A stretch of 64,000 bases of DNA from assembly GCA_002480565.1 (NCBI GenBank), contig DLCK01000077.1:1-64000 (forward strand). Direction: 5' to 3'. A model generated the notes under the pieces. That model saw nothing but the letters and a program-made list of their open reading frames with translations. It had not been told where the DNA came from and did no database searches. The translations under genes were made by a program, and so were the position numbers. Origin of the DNA: Phycisphaerales bacterium UBA7800 (GTDB taxonomy: Bacteria; Planctomycetota; Phycisphaerae; Phycisphaerales; Phycisphaeraceae). Positions within the stretch are counted from its first letter, which is position 1, and the number at the start of each line of letters is the position of its first letter. This document shows positions 7,825 through 16,526 of the stretch, piece after piece.

Positions 7825-9327
7825 TTAAATCCGGTCCGTCGAGGACTTGTCAGAAAGTTGTTTAACAGGTTGATCAGGCAATTCAATCACCACAGGCAAG
7901 ACGCGCCGCGGCAGGGCATGTCGCATGGGACGGGATTGCCAAAGTGATTGAAGTGACGCAGGTGATGCCAACAATTCAAGCAGTCGCGTTGAGTCTTTGG
8001 GTTGATGCAGGTTCACGTATGCCGCTGCCAGTGAGACGCAGAGCATCAACACCACCGCAATCGACACCAACGGGTAAACCGTCAGGCGACATAAGCCAGT
8101 CAACCAATGACGGCGACGCTCAAAGGTGACCTGTCCTAAAATCGGCATGGCAAGCGACTGCTCGGTGGCCATCCCATGATCCATCGTCCGGTCGGCATGC
8201 CGAAACCACAGTTGAAGCAGACCCCAACACAACACCGCACCAAGAATCGCAAAGAAGATGATGTGCCCAAGTGTCGGCCAGATGACGTGCGATTGATCAA
8301 TGCTGGCCTGTTGGATATGCCCCCATGCGATCTGTCCGGTGAGAACTTCGCTGATCAGTGAAAGTTGCTGGCGATGATCGCTTAACTGCTTGTTGAGTGT
8401 TTGGAGTTGGGGGGCGAGTTTGCCAAGGGTGTCCGCTGCTTTGGACTGTTCGACAAGTTGCTGTTGCTTGCCACGCAAAACCGTCATCGTCTCTTTGTGC
8501 GTATCAATTTCGCCGGATACTTTAGCTAATTTGGCATCGGCATCCGCATCGAGTTTGGACGCCTGAGAAATCACATCAATCCGAACGTTGAGCTTGGCCA
8601 ACTGATCCTTGACCAGCACGACCGACGGATCATCTTCGCCACGACCGTAACGATCCGTGTGCATGGCAAGGTCCTGCTCAAGGAGTTTCTTGCGTGAGAG
8701 CAGTCCCTTAAGCGTGCGATTGGCACCAAGGTAGACCGCCTGCTGACGGTTGAGTTGATCGAGTTTCTGCTGGGTCTGCGACAACTGCACTGCCAATTGT
8801 TCATGGGTTGGCAAATCAGTTACCGCGATGAGCGATTGGGCGGATGCAATCTGTGTGGTGAGTTGATCGTGCTGCTGCGTGAGTTGGTTGATCTGAGTTC
8901 GATGCTGTTTTGAGAGCATGTTGAGCTGATCGGCAAGTTGAACAGTCAGATGCGCAGCACGCTGAGCGAGCCATTCATCCACTTGATCCACCGCAAGCTG
9001 CACGGAGTCCGCTTTGGCAGTGACCCGGATTCCGGGGGGTCCGGGGGGTGTGTTGATAGATGAAACTGTGAGATTAGCTGTGGCAACGTGTTGCTCATTG
9101 AGCAGTTCGCCAGCCAATTGATACAACGGCGGATGGTCGATTTCATTGAGCATCGGATCAGGATTACCGGTCCATATGCCCGATGCCTGGAATGTGCGCG
9201 GTAAGAGCAGTGAGGCCCAGAGTAAGCCAGCAGCAACCATCGCAGCGAGCAGGACCGATAAAATCGGCCGTCGGATTCGCCAACGGGCTTTGAGTTTGCT
9301 GGATTGTTCTTGCTGTTGCGCCGTCAT
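7825..9327 (-). CDS. Wzz-like chain-length determinant / polysaccharide co-polymerase
   Basis: About 500 residues. Membrane segments are visible near residues 22-43, near 355-375 (IIFFAILGAVLCWGLLQLWF) and near 415-435 (VSIAVVLMLCVSLAAAYV). Between the first and second lies a long, Gln- and Leu-rich, coiled-coil periplasmic region. This matches exosortase-locus chain-length proteins (TIGR03007-like) rather than classical two-pass Wzz. It should control polymer length and interact with the cytoplasmic kinase-like protein downstream. The start was chosen at the ATG with GGAGG about ten bases upstream; an in-frame start 16 codons earlier lacks a site. A GPPGPPG stretch near residue 90 is encoded by a GC-rich run (CCGGGGGGT units) that looks like inserted low-complexity DNA. 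It is the first gene of the three-gene operon. Confidence 0.82.
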   Translation of the reverse strand: MTAQQQEQSSKLKARWRIRRPILSVLLAAMVAAGLLWASLLLPRTFQASGIWTGNPDPMLNEIDHPPLYQLAGELLNEQHVATANLTVSSINTPPGPPGIRVTAKADSVQLAVDQVDEWLAQRAAHLTVQLADQLNMLSKQHRTQINQLTQQHDQLTTQIASAQSLIAVTDLPTHEQLAVQLSQTQQKLDQLNRQQAVYLGANRTLKGLLSRKKLLEQDLAMHTDRYGRGEDDPSVVLVKDQLAKLNVRIDVISQASKLDADADAKLAKVSGEIDTHKETMTVLRGKQQQLVEQSKAADTLGKLAPQLQTLNKQLSDHRQQLSLISEVLTGQIAWGHIQQASIDQSHVIWPTLGHIIFFAILGAVLCWGLLQLWFRHADRTMDHGMATEQSLAMPILGQVTFERRRHWLTGLCRLTVYPLVSIAVVLMLCVSLAAAYVNLHQPKDSTRLLELLASPASLQSLWQSRPMRHALPRRVLPVVIELPDQPVKQLSDKSSTDRI

Positions 9328-9518
9328 CCGTCCATTCCCTCCAGCGCGCAATGATGCGTGCCATGCGTCCTTCAATAGTTATTTCGGACAGAAAATCGCC
9401 GGACTGTAGCAGGGAATGTTTAAATTGTTATCGGATGATTTTTGTGGGGTGATTCAAGGTTTCATGATGGCCTGGATTGGAATCACCAACCGCCAAGTTA
9501 AGAGAGGTGAAAATCGTT

Positions 9519-9889
9519 AAGACATTTTTTTACCACAGAGACACAGAGGTCTCAGAGTTAAGAGAGTTAAGGCATTTTGTTTTGCTAAGACAAGCTTAAG
9601 CCCAAGTCTGAGTCTGCGACTTGTATAAACGTTTTACGTCCATGCCGCCAGATGAGGCATGGCGAATCTAGCGGGTTCGGGGAGGATGTAACGGGGACAT
9701 GTTACCCGTCAGATTCATCCGCAAAGCCGGACTCATCTGGCGGCTTTGTAATGTGGTTCGTGCGCATAAAAAAACCGGAGACGATTGGTCTCCGGTGGTG
9801 TGAGTTTTATCAATGAATTGAAAACAAAAAACCTGTCTTGTCTCTCTTACCTCTGAGATCTCTGTGTCTCTGTGGTAAAAAATGTCTTG
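9519..9889. repeat. Paired inverted repeat, ACCACAGAG family (copy 2), enclosing a CCGCCAGATGAG hairpin
   Basis: The left arm (about 9519-9575) contains TTACCACAGAGACACAGAGG and AGAGTTAAGAGAG; the right arm (about 9838-9889) is the inverse and ends TCTCTGTGGTAAAAAATG. Nested inside is a second inverted pair (9642-9675 and 9703-9747) built of CCGCCAGATGAG and CTCATCTGGCGG, plus an intrinsic terminator. The stretch from 9376 to 9915 carries no gene. Confidence 0.75.
9768..9795 (-). terminator. Intrinsic terminator after the trmB / lipoprotein genes
   Basis: On the minus strand CCGGAGACC-aatc-GTCTCCGG forms a short perfect stem followed by seven T residues, about 120 bp past the stop of the PrcB-like lipoprotein. 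Confidence 0.8.
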
Positions 9890-9915
9890 AAAAGAATCAC
9901 CATAGATGCCAAGCA

Positions 9916-10419
9916 TCAAGGCATGGGTTGGCCTTCGACGGATTCGATTTCGGGGATGACGGTGCCGGTGATCTTGCCAGTGATGATGGCAGCGAATGGA
10001 TAGGTCATGCCCTGGGTGGTCATTTGATCTTTGGAGGGTTTATTGACGGTGGCTTGGACGAAGACATCGCCGTTGTCGCCGGGTTGGATGCCGTTGATTT
10101 TCACCCAGTATCCGCCGGTCTTCTGTTCACCAAGTGCGATGAGGACGATGGATTGGCTGTTAAAGTCGACAGTGAGTTCTTTGAGTTGGCGTGAACGCGT
10201 TGCGTTGATTTGATCTTCGGAATTGATCAGGAACACGTTGGGCAGTTTGAGTGCCATGCTCTGCCCGGTGATTTGCTGTTGGATGGCAAGCGTGTCTGCT
10301 GCGATCACTTCGGCTGCCTGTTGCTGGTTGGAATTCACGATGGTGACTTCTCCGCAACCGGTGATGGTTAAAGCCATGACAGTGCAGAGTGCAACGATGG
10401 GAAGATGAGCGATACGCAT
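9916..10419 (-). CDS. Lipoprotein with a PrcB C-terminal-like domain
   Basis: About 167 residues. The signal peptide ends in a lipobox, LTITGC with Cys at residue 22, so the mature protein should be lipid-anchored. The C-terminal half contains SIVLIALGEQKTGGYWVKI, which matches the G-x-x-x-TGGY core of the PrcB C-terminal domain (PF14343), first described in the treponemal dentilisin protease complex. No protease gene is adjacent, so a protease role is not implied here. The start was chosen at the ATG preceded by GGAGG nine bases upstream; an earlier in-frame start would put charged residues before the signal peptide. It lies 76 bp downstream of trmB on the same strand and is followed by a terminator, so co-transcription with trmB is likely. 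Confidence 0.7.
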   Translation of the reverse strand: MRIAHLPIVALCTVMALTITGCGEVTIVNSNQQQAAEVIAADTLAIQQQITGQSMALKLPNVFLINSEDQINATRSRQLKELTVDFNSQSIVLIALGEQKTGGYWVKINGIQPGDNGDVFVQATVNKPSKDQMTTQGMTYPFAAIITGKITGTVIPEIESVEGQPMP

Positions 10420-10495
10420 TAAATCCGGCCTCCAGGAGCAGTCATCAAACAAGGGATAAATAACGGGGGAATATACCAAGTGAGGTTATATGAGG

Positions 10496-11161
10496 TTATG
10501 ACCGTTTTCGCAAGATCATAGCATTAAAAGGCCGACCTTCACGGCGATATTTTCGTTCAAAATTCGTCCCGACGAGTTCGCCATCACCTGCTGACTCAGG
10601 GCTGATGAATGCCAGCCGTTCATACAAGTCATCCACCTGGGCAGCATGGTCTTCCATCCAATGGAAGTAGTCTTCGTGATCCGTTGCCAATCGAATCTGC
10701 CCGGTTGGCGTGAGGATGCGATGAAGCTCACGGAGAAACGGGGCTTGGACGAGACGACGTTTGTTGTGCTTTGCCTTAGGCCACGGGTCAGGGAAGTAAA
10801 TGTGAACCTGTTGGAAAACGCCATCGGCGATATAATTTCGCACGAAGAATCCGGCTTCGGCATGAACCATGCGAACATTTTCACGGCTATGGCGGCGGAT
10901 GCGATCCGCAGCATGACGCCAGTAAGCCTTGGCATATTCCACGCCAATGTAGTTAATGTCCGGATGCTCGGGCGATTGATTGACCAGGAAAGTCCCTTTG
11001 CCTGAACCGATTTCCAGTTCCATGGGGCGTTTGCGCGTTGACACATCAAACCAAAGGGACAAGTCATACGGGCCGTCTTCAAACGAGCCGAACGCATCCA
11101 AATGGGTCTGATCTTTGCCGGTGTGACCAATATCTAAATTTACAGCTGTTTTTGCAGTCAT
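10496..11161 (-). CDS. trmB: tRNA (guanine46-N7)-methyltransferase
   Basis: A 221-residue SAM-dependent methyltransferase that makes m7G46 in the variable loop of tRNAs. The SAM-binding motif ELEIGSGKGTFLV lies near residue 48. The family signature YFPDPWPKAKHNKRRLVQ lies near 122, and TDHEDYFHWM near 160. The C-terminal TNFERKYRREGRPF carries the conserved TxYE(x)K-type substrate region, here as TNFERKY. Full length for the family. First ATG used. Confidence 0.95.
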   Translation of the reverse strand: MTAKTAVNLDIGHTGKDQTHLDAFGSFEDGPYDLSLWFDVSTRKRPMELEIGSGKGTFLVNQSPEHPDINYIGVEYAKAYWRHAADRIRRHSRENVRMVHAEAGFFVRNYIADGVFQQVHIYFPDPWPKAKHNKRRLVQAPFLRELHRILTPTGQIRLATDHEDYFHWMEDHAAQVDDLYERLAFISPESAGDGELVGTNFERKYRREGRPFNAMILRKRS

Positions 11162-11531
11162 GTGTCGCCTATCATACCAAGCTTGCTGGCAGTGGAAAGC
11201 TTAGCCGTGTCAACACTCTCAATTAGGGTTTAATGGCTTGAATCAACAAACAAATCAAGAAGCAAATCCAATAGGTATATTTACCAATAAATCTAATTAT
11301 TTATTTTCGGAGCAAAAATTCTCTTAATGAATGACATTTGTTCGATTAGAATTTAAGTAGTGATGCTCCTATGATTTGGATGCATCTGGGAATTTGGTCG
11401 TCTTTATCTTCTGTCCATTGTTCGTTTGAATTCGTCTTCGCCGTTCATGCAATGAAATTGCCTTTCATAATCCCGCCCTGTTCTATGGGTCAAGCGAAAA
11501 CAATGGACATTAAGGTTGAAAGGAGCACACG
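11162..11531. other. Divergent intergenic region, trmB / luxR-type regulator
   Basis: 370 AT-rich bases between two divergent genes; both promoters should lie here. No unambiguous promoter or operator was recognised, and no gene is visible. AAAGGAGC just before 11532 is the ribosome binding site of the regulator. Confidence 0.5.
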
Positions 11532-12164
11532 ATGAAAGACTCGAAAGTCTATTTCATCTCCGATCAACCCGCGCGACTGTCAGATCAATGTGTCAACACG
11601 CTTGCATTGGCCAAAATAAAGGTCGAAATTTGTGCAAGTGTCTCACGACTCACTGATCTGTATGACCCGGGATTAGCCAGTTGTGTCCTGGCATACATGC
11701 GTGCCTCAGATTATCTGGGGATCGACATACATCGGACCATTGTCAATCAGGGGATCGGCGCCCCGGTGATTCTCCTTTCCGAAGCAGCGGATGTTCCCAT
11801 GGCAGTGACGGCAATTAAACAAGGTGCCTTTGATGTGCTGCCTTGGCCAACCGGGAAAAACGAGCTTAGTGATACAATCAACCAAGCTATCCATAGTGAT
11901 CAAAAACGCCTCAAACACCAAAAAGCAAAAGACGATCTGAAAAATCGACTTGATGACCTGACACCTCGGGAAAAAGAAATCCTGCAACTGGTCGTCAACG
12001 GTTTAAGCAGCAGCCAAATCGCTTACAAACTCGTCCGCAGTGAAAAGACCGTCAAACTCCACCGTGCGCATATCATGAAAAAACTGGCATGTGATTCAGC
12101 ACATGAATTGGTCCATCGCATGATCAAACTTGAATTCGATCTGGATGATCTGGAAAACGTCTGA
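11532..12164 (+). CDS. LuxR/FixJ-family regulator with a pseudo-receiver domain
   Basis: 210 residues. The N-terminal ~120 residues have the layout of a response-regulator receiver of the FixJ type (SCVLAYMRASDYLGIDIHRT, then GAPVILLSEAADVPMAVTAIKQGAFDVLPWP). The residue at the position of the phospho-accepting aspartate, in C-V-L-x near residue 54, is alanine, and the acidic pair near residues 10-12 is reduced. The C-terminal LuxR helix-turn-helix is intact: LTPREKEILQLVVNGLSSSQ, then VRSEKTVKLHRAHIMKKL. It should bind DNA and may be controlled by something other than phosphorylation. AGGAG precedes the ATG by eight bases. No kinase gene is next to it. Confidence 0.82.
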   Translation: MKDSKVYFISDQPARLSDQCVNTLALAKIKVEICASVSRLTDLYDPGLASCVLAYMRASDYLGIDIHRTIVNQGIGAPVILLSEAADVPMAVTAIKQGAFDVLPWPTGKNELSDTINQAIHSDQKRLKHQKAKDDLKNRLDDLTPREKEILQLVVNGLSSSQIAYKLVRSEKTVKLHRAHIMKKLACDSAHELVHRMIKLEFDLDDLENV

Positions 12165-12406
12165 CCCCAAAAATATGAAAGCATAATTGTGAAGATTGGC
12201 CCAATCGTGTCGTTGTTAAAAAAATGACACGACAGTGATTCTAATACTCTATAAAAAGACTAAACCGGTTAGGTATTAATACCCAATTCACTATAAAAAC
12301 CCTAAATATATACCCAACCCCTTATATGCTTCAGACCACTACCCAGACGATAATGTAAGTACGTGAGACGATAACACGTCTGTGTTCAAAAACTTCAACA
12401 AGTACT

Positions 12407-12474
12407 GACCGGAATGTACGGCGGCGGAGGAAATTGCCCGGACCCCCCCGCCTCCGCCGTCGCCGGTCTTTTTT
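12407..12474 (+). terminator. Very strong GC hairpin with T-tract; terminator or end of a small RNA
   Basis: Outer arms GACCGG / CCGGTC and inner arms CGGCGGCGGAGG / CCTCCGCCGTCG enclose a loop containing a run of C, and six T residues follow. It lies 240 bp after the LuxR-type gene, far for a simple gene terminator, in an otherwise AT-rich region. A small RNA ending here is possible. Confidence 0.75.
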
Positions 12475-12806
12475 ATGCGCAAAATTTCCAAACAGCGAAT
12501 TACCAGTATCATAAAGACGCAACAGTTGATGTTTCCAAACACAATAACGGTCACTTTTTGCTGACATGCACACAACAGTTAATTAGAACAACTGTTGCTT
12601 ATACAGTATTTGTAGATTAATGATATGTAGGGTTTTACATACACACGAACACCAAGGACAAACCCTATTCACCCACAAACAGGGTATAGCCTTAGTTATG
12701 GATTCTTTTAATTCATTCTATGAATAAATGACTTGTAAATTTCAAGATAACCTGCTACCGTCATGTGCATTTCAGTGGTCCAAAATCGACGGAGGTCATC
12801 TGAATC
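12475..12806. other. AT-rich intergenic leader before the sugar isomerase gene
   Basis: No gene is visible. A short inverted repeat CAACAGTT-N9-AACTGTTG lies near 12574-12598. AGGGTTT and AAACCCT are inverted near 12629-12666. GGAGGT about ten bases before 12807 is the ribosome binding site of the next gene. Confidence 0.45.
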
Positions 12807-13697
12807 ATGTCCATCGACCTATGTATCAGCACCTACAGCCTACTCAAATGGCGTCAGCAGAACGGCAAATCCGTGGCTCAAACGGTTGACCAGATTACCA
12901 AAATGGGTGTGACACAAATTGAATTCAGCGGCATATCCGATAAAGCGATTCATAACGGCAAAAAACAGGCTACCCTCCTCCAAAAACTGTGTGACAAACG
13001 CCAACTGAGCATTGCCAGCTACTGTACCGCTGCCGAATTGCTGCTGTCACCTGCCAAGCAAAAGCAAGCGATTCAAGCCGTCAAGGATCAGGTGGACATC
13101 GCAGCTGCACTTGGTGCCCCGTCCATGCGACATGATGTGACCCGTGGTTTCGAAGCAGGCTACAGTCGATTCAAAGGTCCGCGAACCTTCGCTCAAGCGC
13201 TGAAAATCGTCGTCCCAGCGATCCGAGAAATTGCTGACTATGCCCAGACGCTAGGTGTCAAAACCAGCTTGGAAAACCATGGCTTTTTCATGCAACATCC
13301 CGATCGCGTCTGCAAACTCATCCAAGCCGTCGACCATCCCAACTTCGGCCTGACGCTGGATATGGGTAACTTCCTATGTGTCGGTGCTGATCCTGTCGCT
13401 GCGGTCAAGCAATGTTTACCCTATGCCCAGATGGTGCACGTCAAAGACTTTCACCGCAAACCCAAAAAGCTCGCCCCACCCAACGGCTGGTTTATGACCC
13501 CAGGCAAAGATGCCCTCCGCGGCGCAATCGTCGGCCACGGCATCATCGACATCCCCGCGCAACTTAAGCTCCTCAAGCAAGCCAAGTACGCAGGCGCATT
13601 GTCACTGGAATTTGAAGGCATGGAAGAACCCACTTTTGCCGTCCAAACCGGACTCGACTACCTGCGCCAAGAGTTGGGCAAACTCAAGATGATTTAA
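12807..13697 (+). CDS. Sugar phosphate isomerase/epimerase-like TIM-barrel protein
   Basis: 296 residues of the AP-endonuclease-2-like xylose-isomerase TIM-barrel superfamily. The metal-site segments are in order: SLENHGFFMQHPDRV (Glu and His), TLDMGNFL (Asp), VHVKDFH (His, Asp), GHGIIDIP, and SLEFEG near the end (Glu). No signal peptide is visible, so a cytoplasmic enzyme acting on a sugar or sugar acid is expected; the substrate is unknown. GGAGGT precedes the ATG. It is a single gene, followed by a large palindromic element. Confidence 0.8.
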   Translation: MSIDLCISTYSLLKWRQQNGKSVAQTVDQITKMGVTQIEFSGISDKAIHNGKKQATLLQKLCDKRQLSIASYCTAAELLLSPAKQKQAIQAVKDQVDIAAALGAPSMRHDVTRGFEAGYSRFKGPRTFAQALKIVVPAIREIADYAQTLGVKTSLENHGFFMQHPDRVCKLIQAVDHPNFGLTLDMGNFLCVGADPVAAVKQCLPYAQMVHVKDFHRKPKKLAPPNGWFMTPGKDALRGAIVGHGIIDIPAQLKLLKQAKYAGALSLEFEGMEEPTFAVQTGLDYLRQELGKLKMI

Positions 13698-13750
13698 AAA
13701 ACGGCTCCTCCACAAATTCTGTGGGTGATGGTGTTTTGTCGGTGTTGTTT

Positions 13751-14262
13751 TGCATGCCAGGGAGCTTGCGCTCCCCGGACCCTTTGCCAGTTCATGAGTC
13801 ACCGTTAACCGGTCGCTTGGTTTAAGACAAACAAGGCATCGGTTCAAGAGTGGTGAGTTGCACCGATGATATTCTGGGCTGAACTGATGCCATGAACGTC
13901 ACACACCTGTCCGAAGTGCGGTTACGCTGGCCACTCACCGATTGACCGGGGAGACCTGTACGCTGCGAACGCCCCCGGAAGCCCCGGACGCGGACAGAAA
14001 ATCGCGGGGCTGAGTTCCTGAGACTTTCCGGAGTTTCCGGGGGCGTACAGGTCTCCTGCAATTCACCGGTGAGTGGCCGGCGTTGCTCAAGGTTCTTTTG
14101 TCCATCCATGCCGCATGGCGCGGACGGGGTTGAGATGCATAAGGATTGACATCGCCCATCATGAACCGATGCCTTGTTTGCCTTGTGTGAAGCGATCTCT
14201 AAACGGTGATGCTATGAACTCGACAAGGGGTCCGGGGAGCCCAAGCTCCCTGGCATGAGAAT
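13751..14262. repeat. Nested palindromic element of about 510 bp (MITE-like)
   Basis: The outer arms (about 13751-13850 and 14160-14262) are inverted copies: GCCAGGGAGCTTG, CTCCCCGGACCC and AACAAGGCATCGGTTCA recur in inverse order. The inner arms (about 13929-13995 and 14013-14083) are also inverted: GGCCACTCACCG, GGAGACCTGTACG and GCCCCCGGAA recur. Both pairs share a centre near 14005. The material between outer and inner arms is not clearly inverted. It has no open reading frame of credible length, so it looks like a non-autonomous transposable element or a very large hairpin. Confidence 0.7.
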
Positions 14263-14518
14263 CCTTGTCTCATCACTTCGATACCAAACCACATGCTCTG
14301 CGGAGAAGGCAATCAAAACGAAAGCTGTGTCTAACATAGCCATGAGAAAAGATGCGACAATTTATTCATCCTGACAACTTTTTCGTCTGGTACACTTGAA
14401 TTCGCTCTACGCTAAAGCCCAAGCCCTTCCGGTGGAAAAGCCTCCGGGGCTTGAGGCAAAACCGTTGGCAAACAACACCGCTGCATGGCGGTAAAAAAGT
14501 ATTGAGTTTTTCAAAGAC

Positions 14519-16027
14519 TCAATTATTTTGCTCTGGCACAAAACGACCTGCTAAACTTGCCATCGTCCATGCCAAATCTGATTGGGATTTGAAGAGTGTG
14601 AGATATTGCATCAACACATCAATCCGGTTTTGCTTGACCAGTATCACGCCGACACCCTCATCGAAAGTGCTGCCAACCAGTGCATTTTGAAATTCTGATT
14701 GACTCTTATCCTCCCCAGCCAACGCCTGCATGTATGCAAAGGCGCGCTGGTCTTCACCCATGCGGATGTATGCCACAGCCAAAGCTTTGCGTTGGTTACT
14801 ATAGGTTGCTTGTTCCATCGAGCTTTTTTGTGGCAGCGCATCAATCTCCTTAATCGCCTGATCCAATAACAACTCGGACATTTTGAGTTGACCCCCTTGA
14901 TGAGCAGCGACCGCATTCTTGATCAGGTACATGATAAAGATGGTCTGATGATTGAAGTTGCCAGTCGCCGTGATTTTCTCCATGTATTTTGCTGTCGCTG
15001 CCCCATCGCCACGACTTGCTGCAAATCCACCAATCGTCCCCGAAGCATGCATCCAGTCCACATCGCGCAATTTGGCTGGAACATACTCCAAATATTGCTC
15101 GGCAACACCCATCTCCCCAAGCTCGGCTGCAAGTTGTGCAATCTGCTTAGCAGGTGTCAGACGGGCATATTGATCCTGCTCAAAAGTTGGCAGCAACGCA
15201 TACAACGAGGTCGCAACTTTAAGCTTCTTCTCCTGAGTCACCAATGGAATCAACACACCCAAAAGCTTTTGCTTCGTGGCAATAACGAACGCTTCGTCAG
15301 TCTTGCCAGCTTTGTACAAACCCCGAATCTGTTGACTGTATGCACGGTTCACCTCATCAGCCTGATCGTTCTGCTGGTAAATCGCAATGGCCTTGTCATA
15401 TTTTTTCTGATCAATACAAACCAGGGCAATGTCACGGATCGCCCATTTTTTGGTGTTCTTATCCTTGATCTGTTGGGCAACTTCCACCGCTTCATCAATC
15501 GCGCCGGTCAACGCCCACTGCTTGACGGTGGTCCGCGTAGCTGTGTTTAAATTTTCATCCGTGGTCAGGAACTTGCGATGCTCCATCGCATCTTTGAAAT
15601 GCCCGGTCTTGAGCTTCGCTTCCATGATCGCAAGGTGAAGCGTCTGCTTGTTGTCGAACTTCATAAAGCCGTAATCTTTAACCGCAGGTTGATCGCCGAC
15701 TTCATCAAGCAAGGCCTGCGCCTGGTCAATCTCACCTGCCTTGGCCATGACAATGGCAACATCTGTATTGGCAAGGGCGCGCTTGTCCTTGGGGATGCGT
15801 GCCAAGCTCAACTTCGCCTTATCCCACTTGCCAAGCTTGGCATAGAGTTCAGCAATTTTGGAGTGCTCAGCCTCGCCTTTAGCCATCCGCTCCGCACCGG
15901 TGAGTAGAAACAATGCCCGTTGCTCATCGTTCTCCAGCTTGGGCATCTCGCGCGCCTGGACACTTTGAAAACCCAAACCCAACATAAGCACAAAAGACAG
16001 AAATCCACGGCAGAAAAACTGACTCAT
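14519..16027 (-). CDS. Secreted repeat-rich (TPR-like) protein of unknown function
   Basis: About 502 residues. The signal peptide is MSQFFCRGFLSFVLMLGLGF followed by QSVQA. The mature protein is almost entirely helical. It has repeated units of about 35 residues with the A-x-Y/L-x-x-L-G-x-x-D-x-A pattern, for example AELYAKLGKWDKAKLSLA, VAIVMAKAGEIDQAQALL and IRGLYKAGKTDEAFVIA. This suggests a TPR-like solenoid in the periplasm used for protein contacts. No enzymatic motif is visible. The start is the second of two adjacent ATGs, giving AAGGGG seven bases upstream. It is isolated between the palindromic element and the priA duplication scar. Confidence 0.65.
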   Translation of the reverse strand: MSQFFCRGFLSFVLMLGLGFQSVQAREMPKLENDEQRALFLLTGAERMAKGEAEHSKIAELYAKLGKWDKAKLSLARIPKDKRALANTDVAIVMAKAGEIDQAQALLDEVGDQPAVKDYGFMKFDNKQTLHLAIMEAKLKTGHFKDAMEHRKFLTTDENLNTATRTTVKQWALTGAIDEAVEVAQQIKDKNTKKWAIRDIALVCIDQKKYDKAIAIYQQNDQADEVNRAYSQQIRGLYKAGKTDEAFVIATKQKLLGVLIPLVTQEKKLKVATSLYALLPTFEQDQYARLTPAKQIAQLAAELGEMGVAEQYLEYVPAKLRDVDWMHASGTIGGFAASRGDGAATAKYMEKITATGNFNHQTIFIMYLIKNAVAAHQGGQLKMSELLLDQAIKEIDALPQKSSMEQATYSNQRKALAVAYIRMGEDQRAFAYMQALAGEDKSQSEFQNALVGSTFDEGVGVILVKQNRIDVLMQYLTLFKSQSDLAWTMASLAGRFVPEQNN

Positions 16028-16125
16028 CATTGAACCCCTTAAAGTTGAACTGGACATTGAAGATATCAATATCCCACGAACTATTTTTCGGAACAAATCG
16101 TATTTTGATCTGGTTACCAAGGGTC

Positions 16126-16292
16126 TTTACAACAACACCGTTGGGTCCACATCCACAGCCATGCGGTTGTCGGAGATGAGTAGTTTTTCATTGCGCAGCA
16201 TTGTCATGATCTTCTGCAAGGTACTTGCGTCGGGGGCGATCATCTCAATTTGATGCCGATGAAAATCAGCGATGCGCGCGATGGAGCAAGAC
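16126..16292 (-). pseudogene. Displaced copy of the priA 3' end (copy A)
   Basis: About 167 bp matching the last 54 codons and stop of priA. Read in frame it encodes exactly the same residues from IARIADFHRHQ to DVDPTVLL. In the last ~110 bp there are 12 base differences and every one is silent. At the upstream edge two Pro codons are Ser codons, then similarity ends at a Met codon. It has no start region or helicase body, so it is a remnant. Confidence 0.85.
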
Positions 16293-16490
16293 ATTGAAGC
16301 GAGCGAATCAACAAAAAGGTTCCTGACACCTTTCCCGTCCCCATGATCTTCTGCAAGGTACTTGCGTCGGGGGCAATCATCTCAATTTGATGCCGATGAA
16401 AATCAGCGATGCGCGCGATGGGGCAAGGCATTGAAGCGAGCGAATCAACAAAAAGGTTCCTGACACCTTTCCCGTCCTCACCTTTCCCGT
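16205..16490. repeat. Tandem duplication of about 136 bp containing part of the priA end and a REP-like palindrome
   Basis: The segment from CATGATCTTCTGCAAGG (16205) to CCCGTCC (16340) is repeated from 16342 to 16476. Each unit holds about 90 bp of priA 3' sequence (copy B begins at 16344), then GAAGCGAGCGAATCAAC and AAAGGTTCCTGACACCTTT. A short third piece (TCACCTTTCCCGTCC) follows. Confidence 0.8.
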
Positions 16491-16526
16491 CCTCAGAGCA
16501 TTCCTGACACCTTATCGGTTCCCCCG

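Noticed and set aside
2993..9327. An exosortase gene within the polysaccharide locus
   Set aside because: No multi-pass protein with the exosortase Cys/Arg/His pattern is present; the only small membrane protein (3991-4389) is too short and lacks the motif.
12331..12620. Overlapping short frames around the GC hairpin
   Set aside because: They run through the terminator-like hairpin and have low-complexity translations.
13822..14258. Several short frames inside the palindromic element
   Set aside because: They exist only because of the inverted GC-rich repeats; no family or ribosome binding site.
16240..16431. 63-codon frame starting MPCPIARIADFHRHQ
   Set aside because: It is the tandem priA-end copy read across the junction, not an independent gene.
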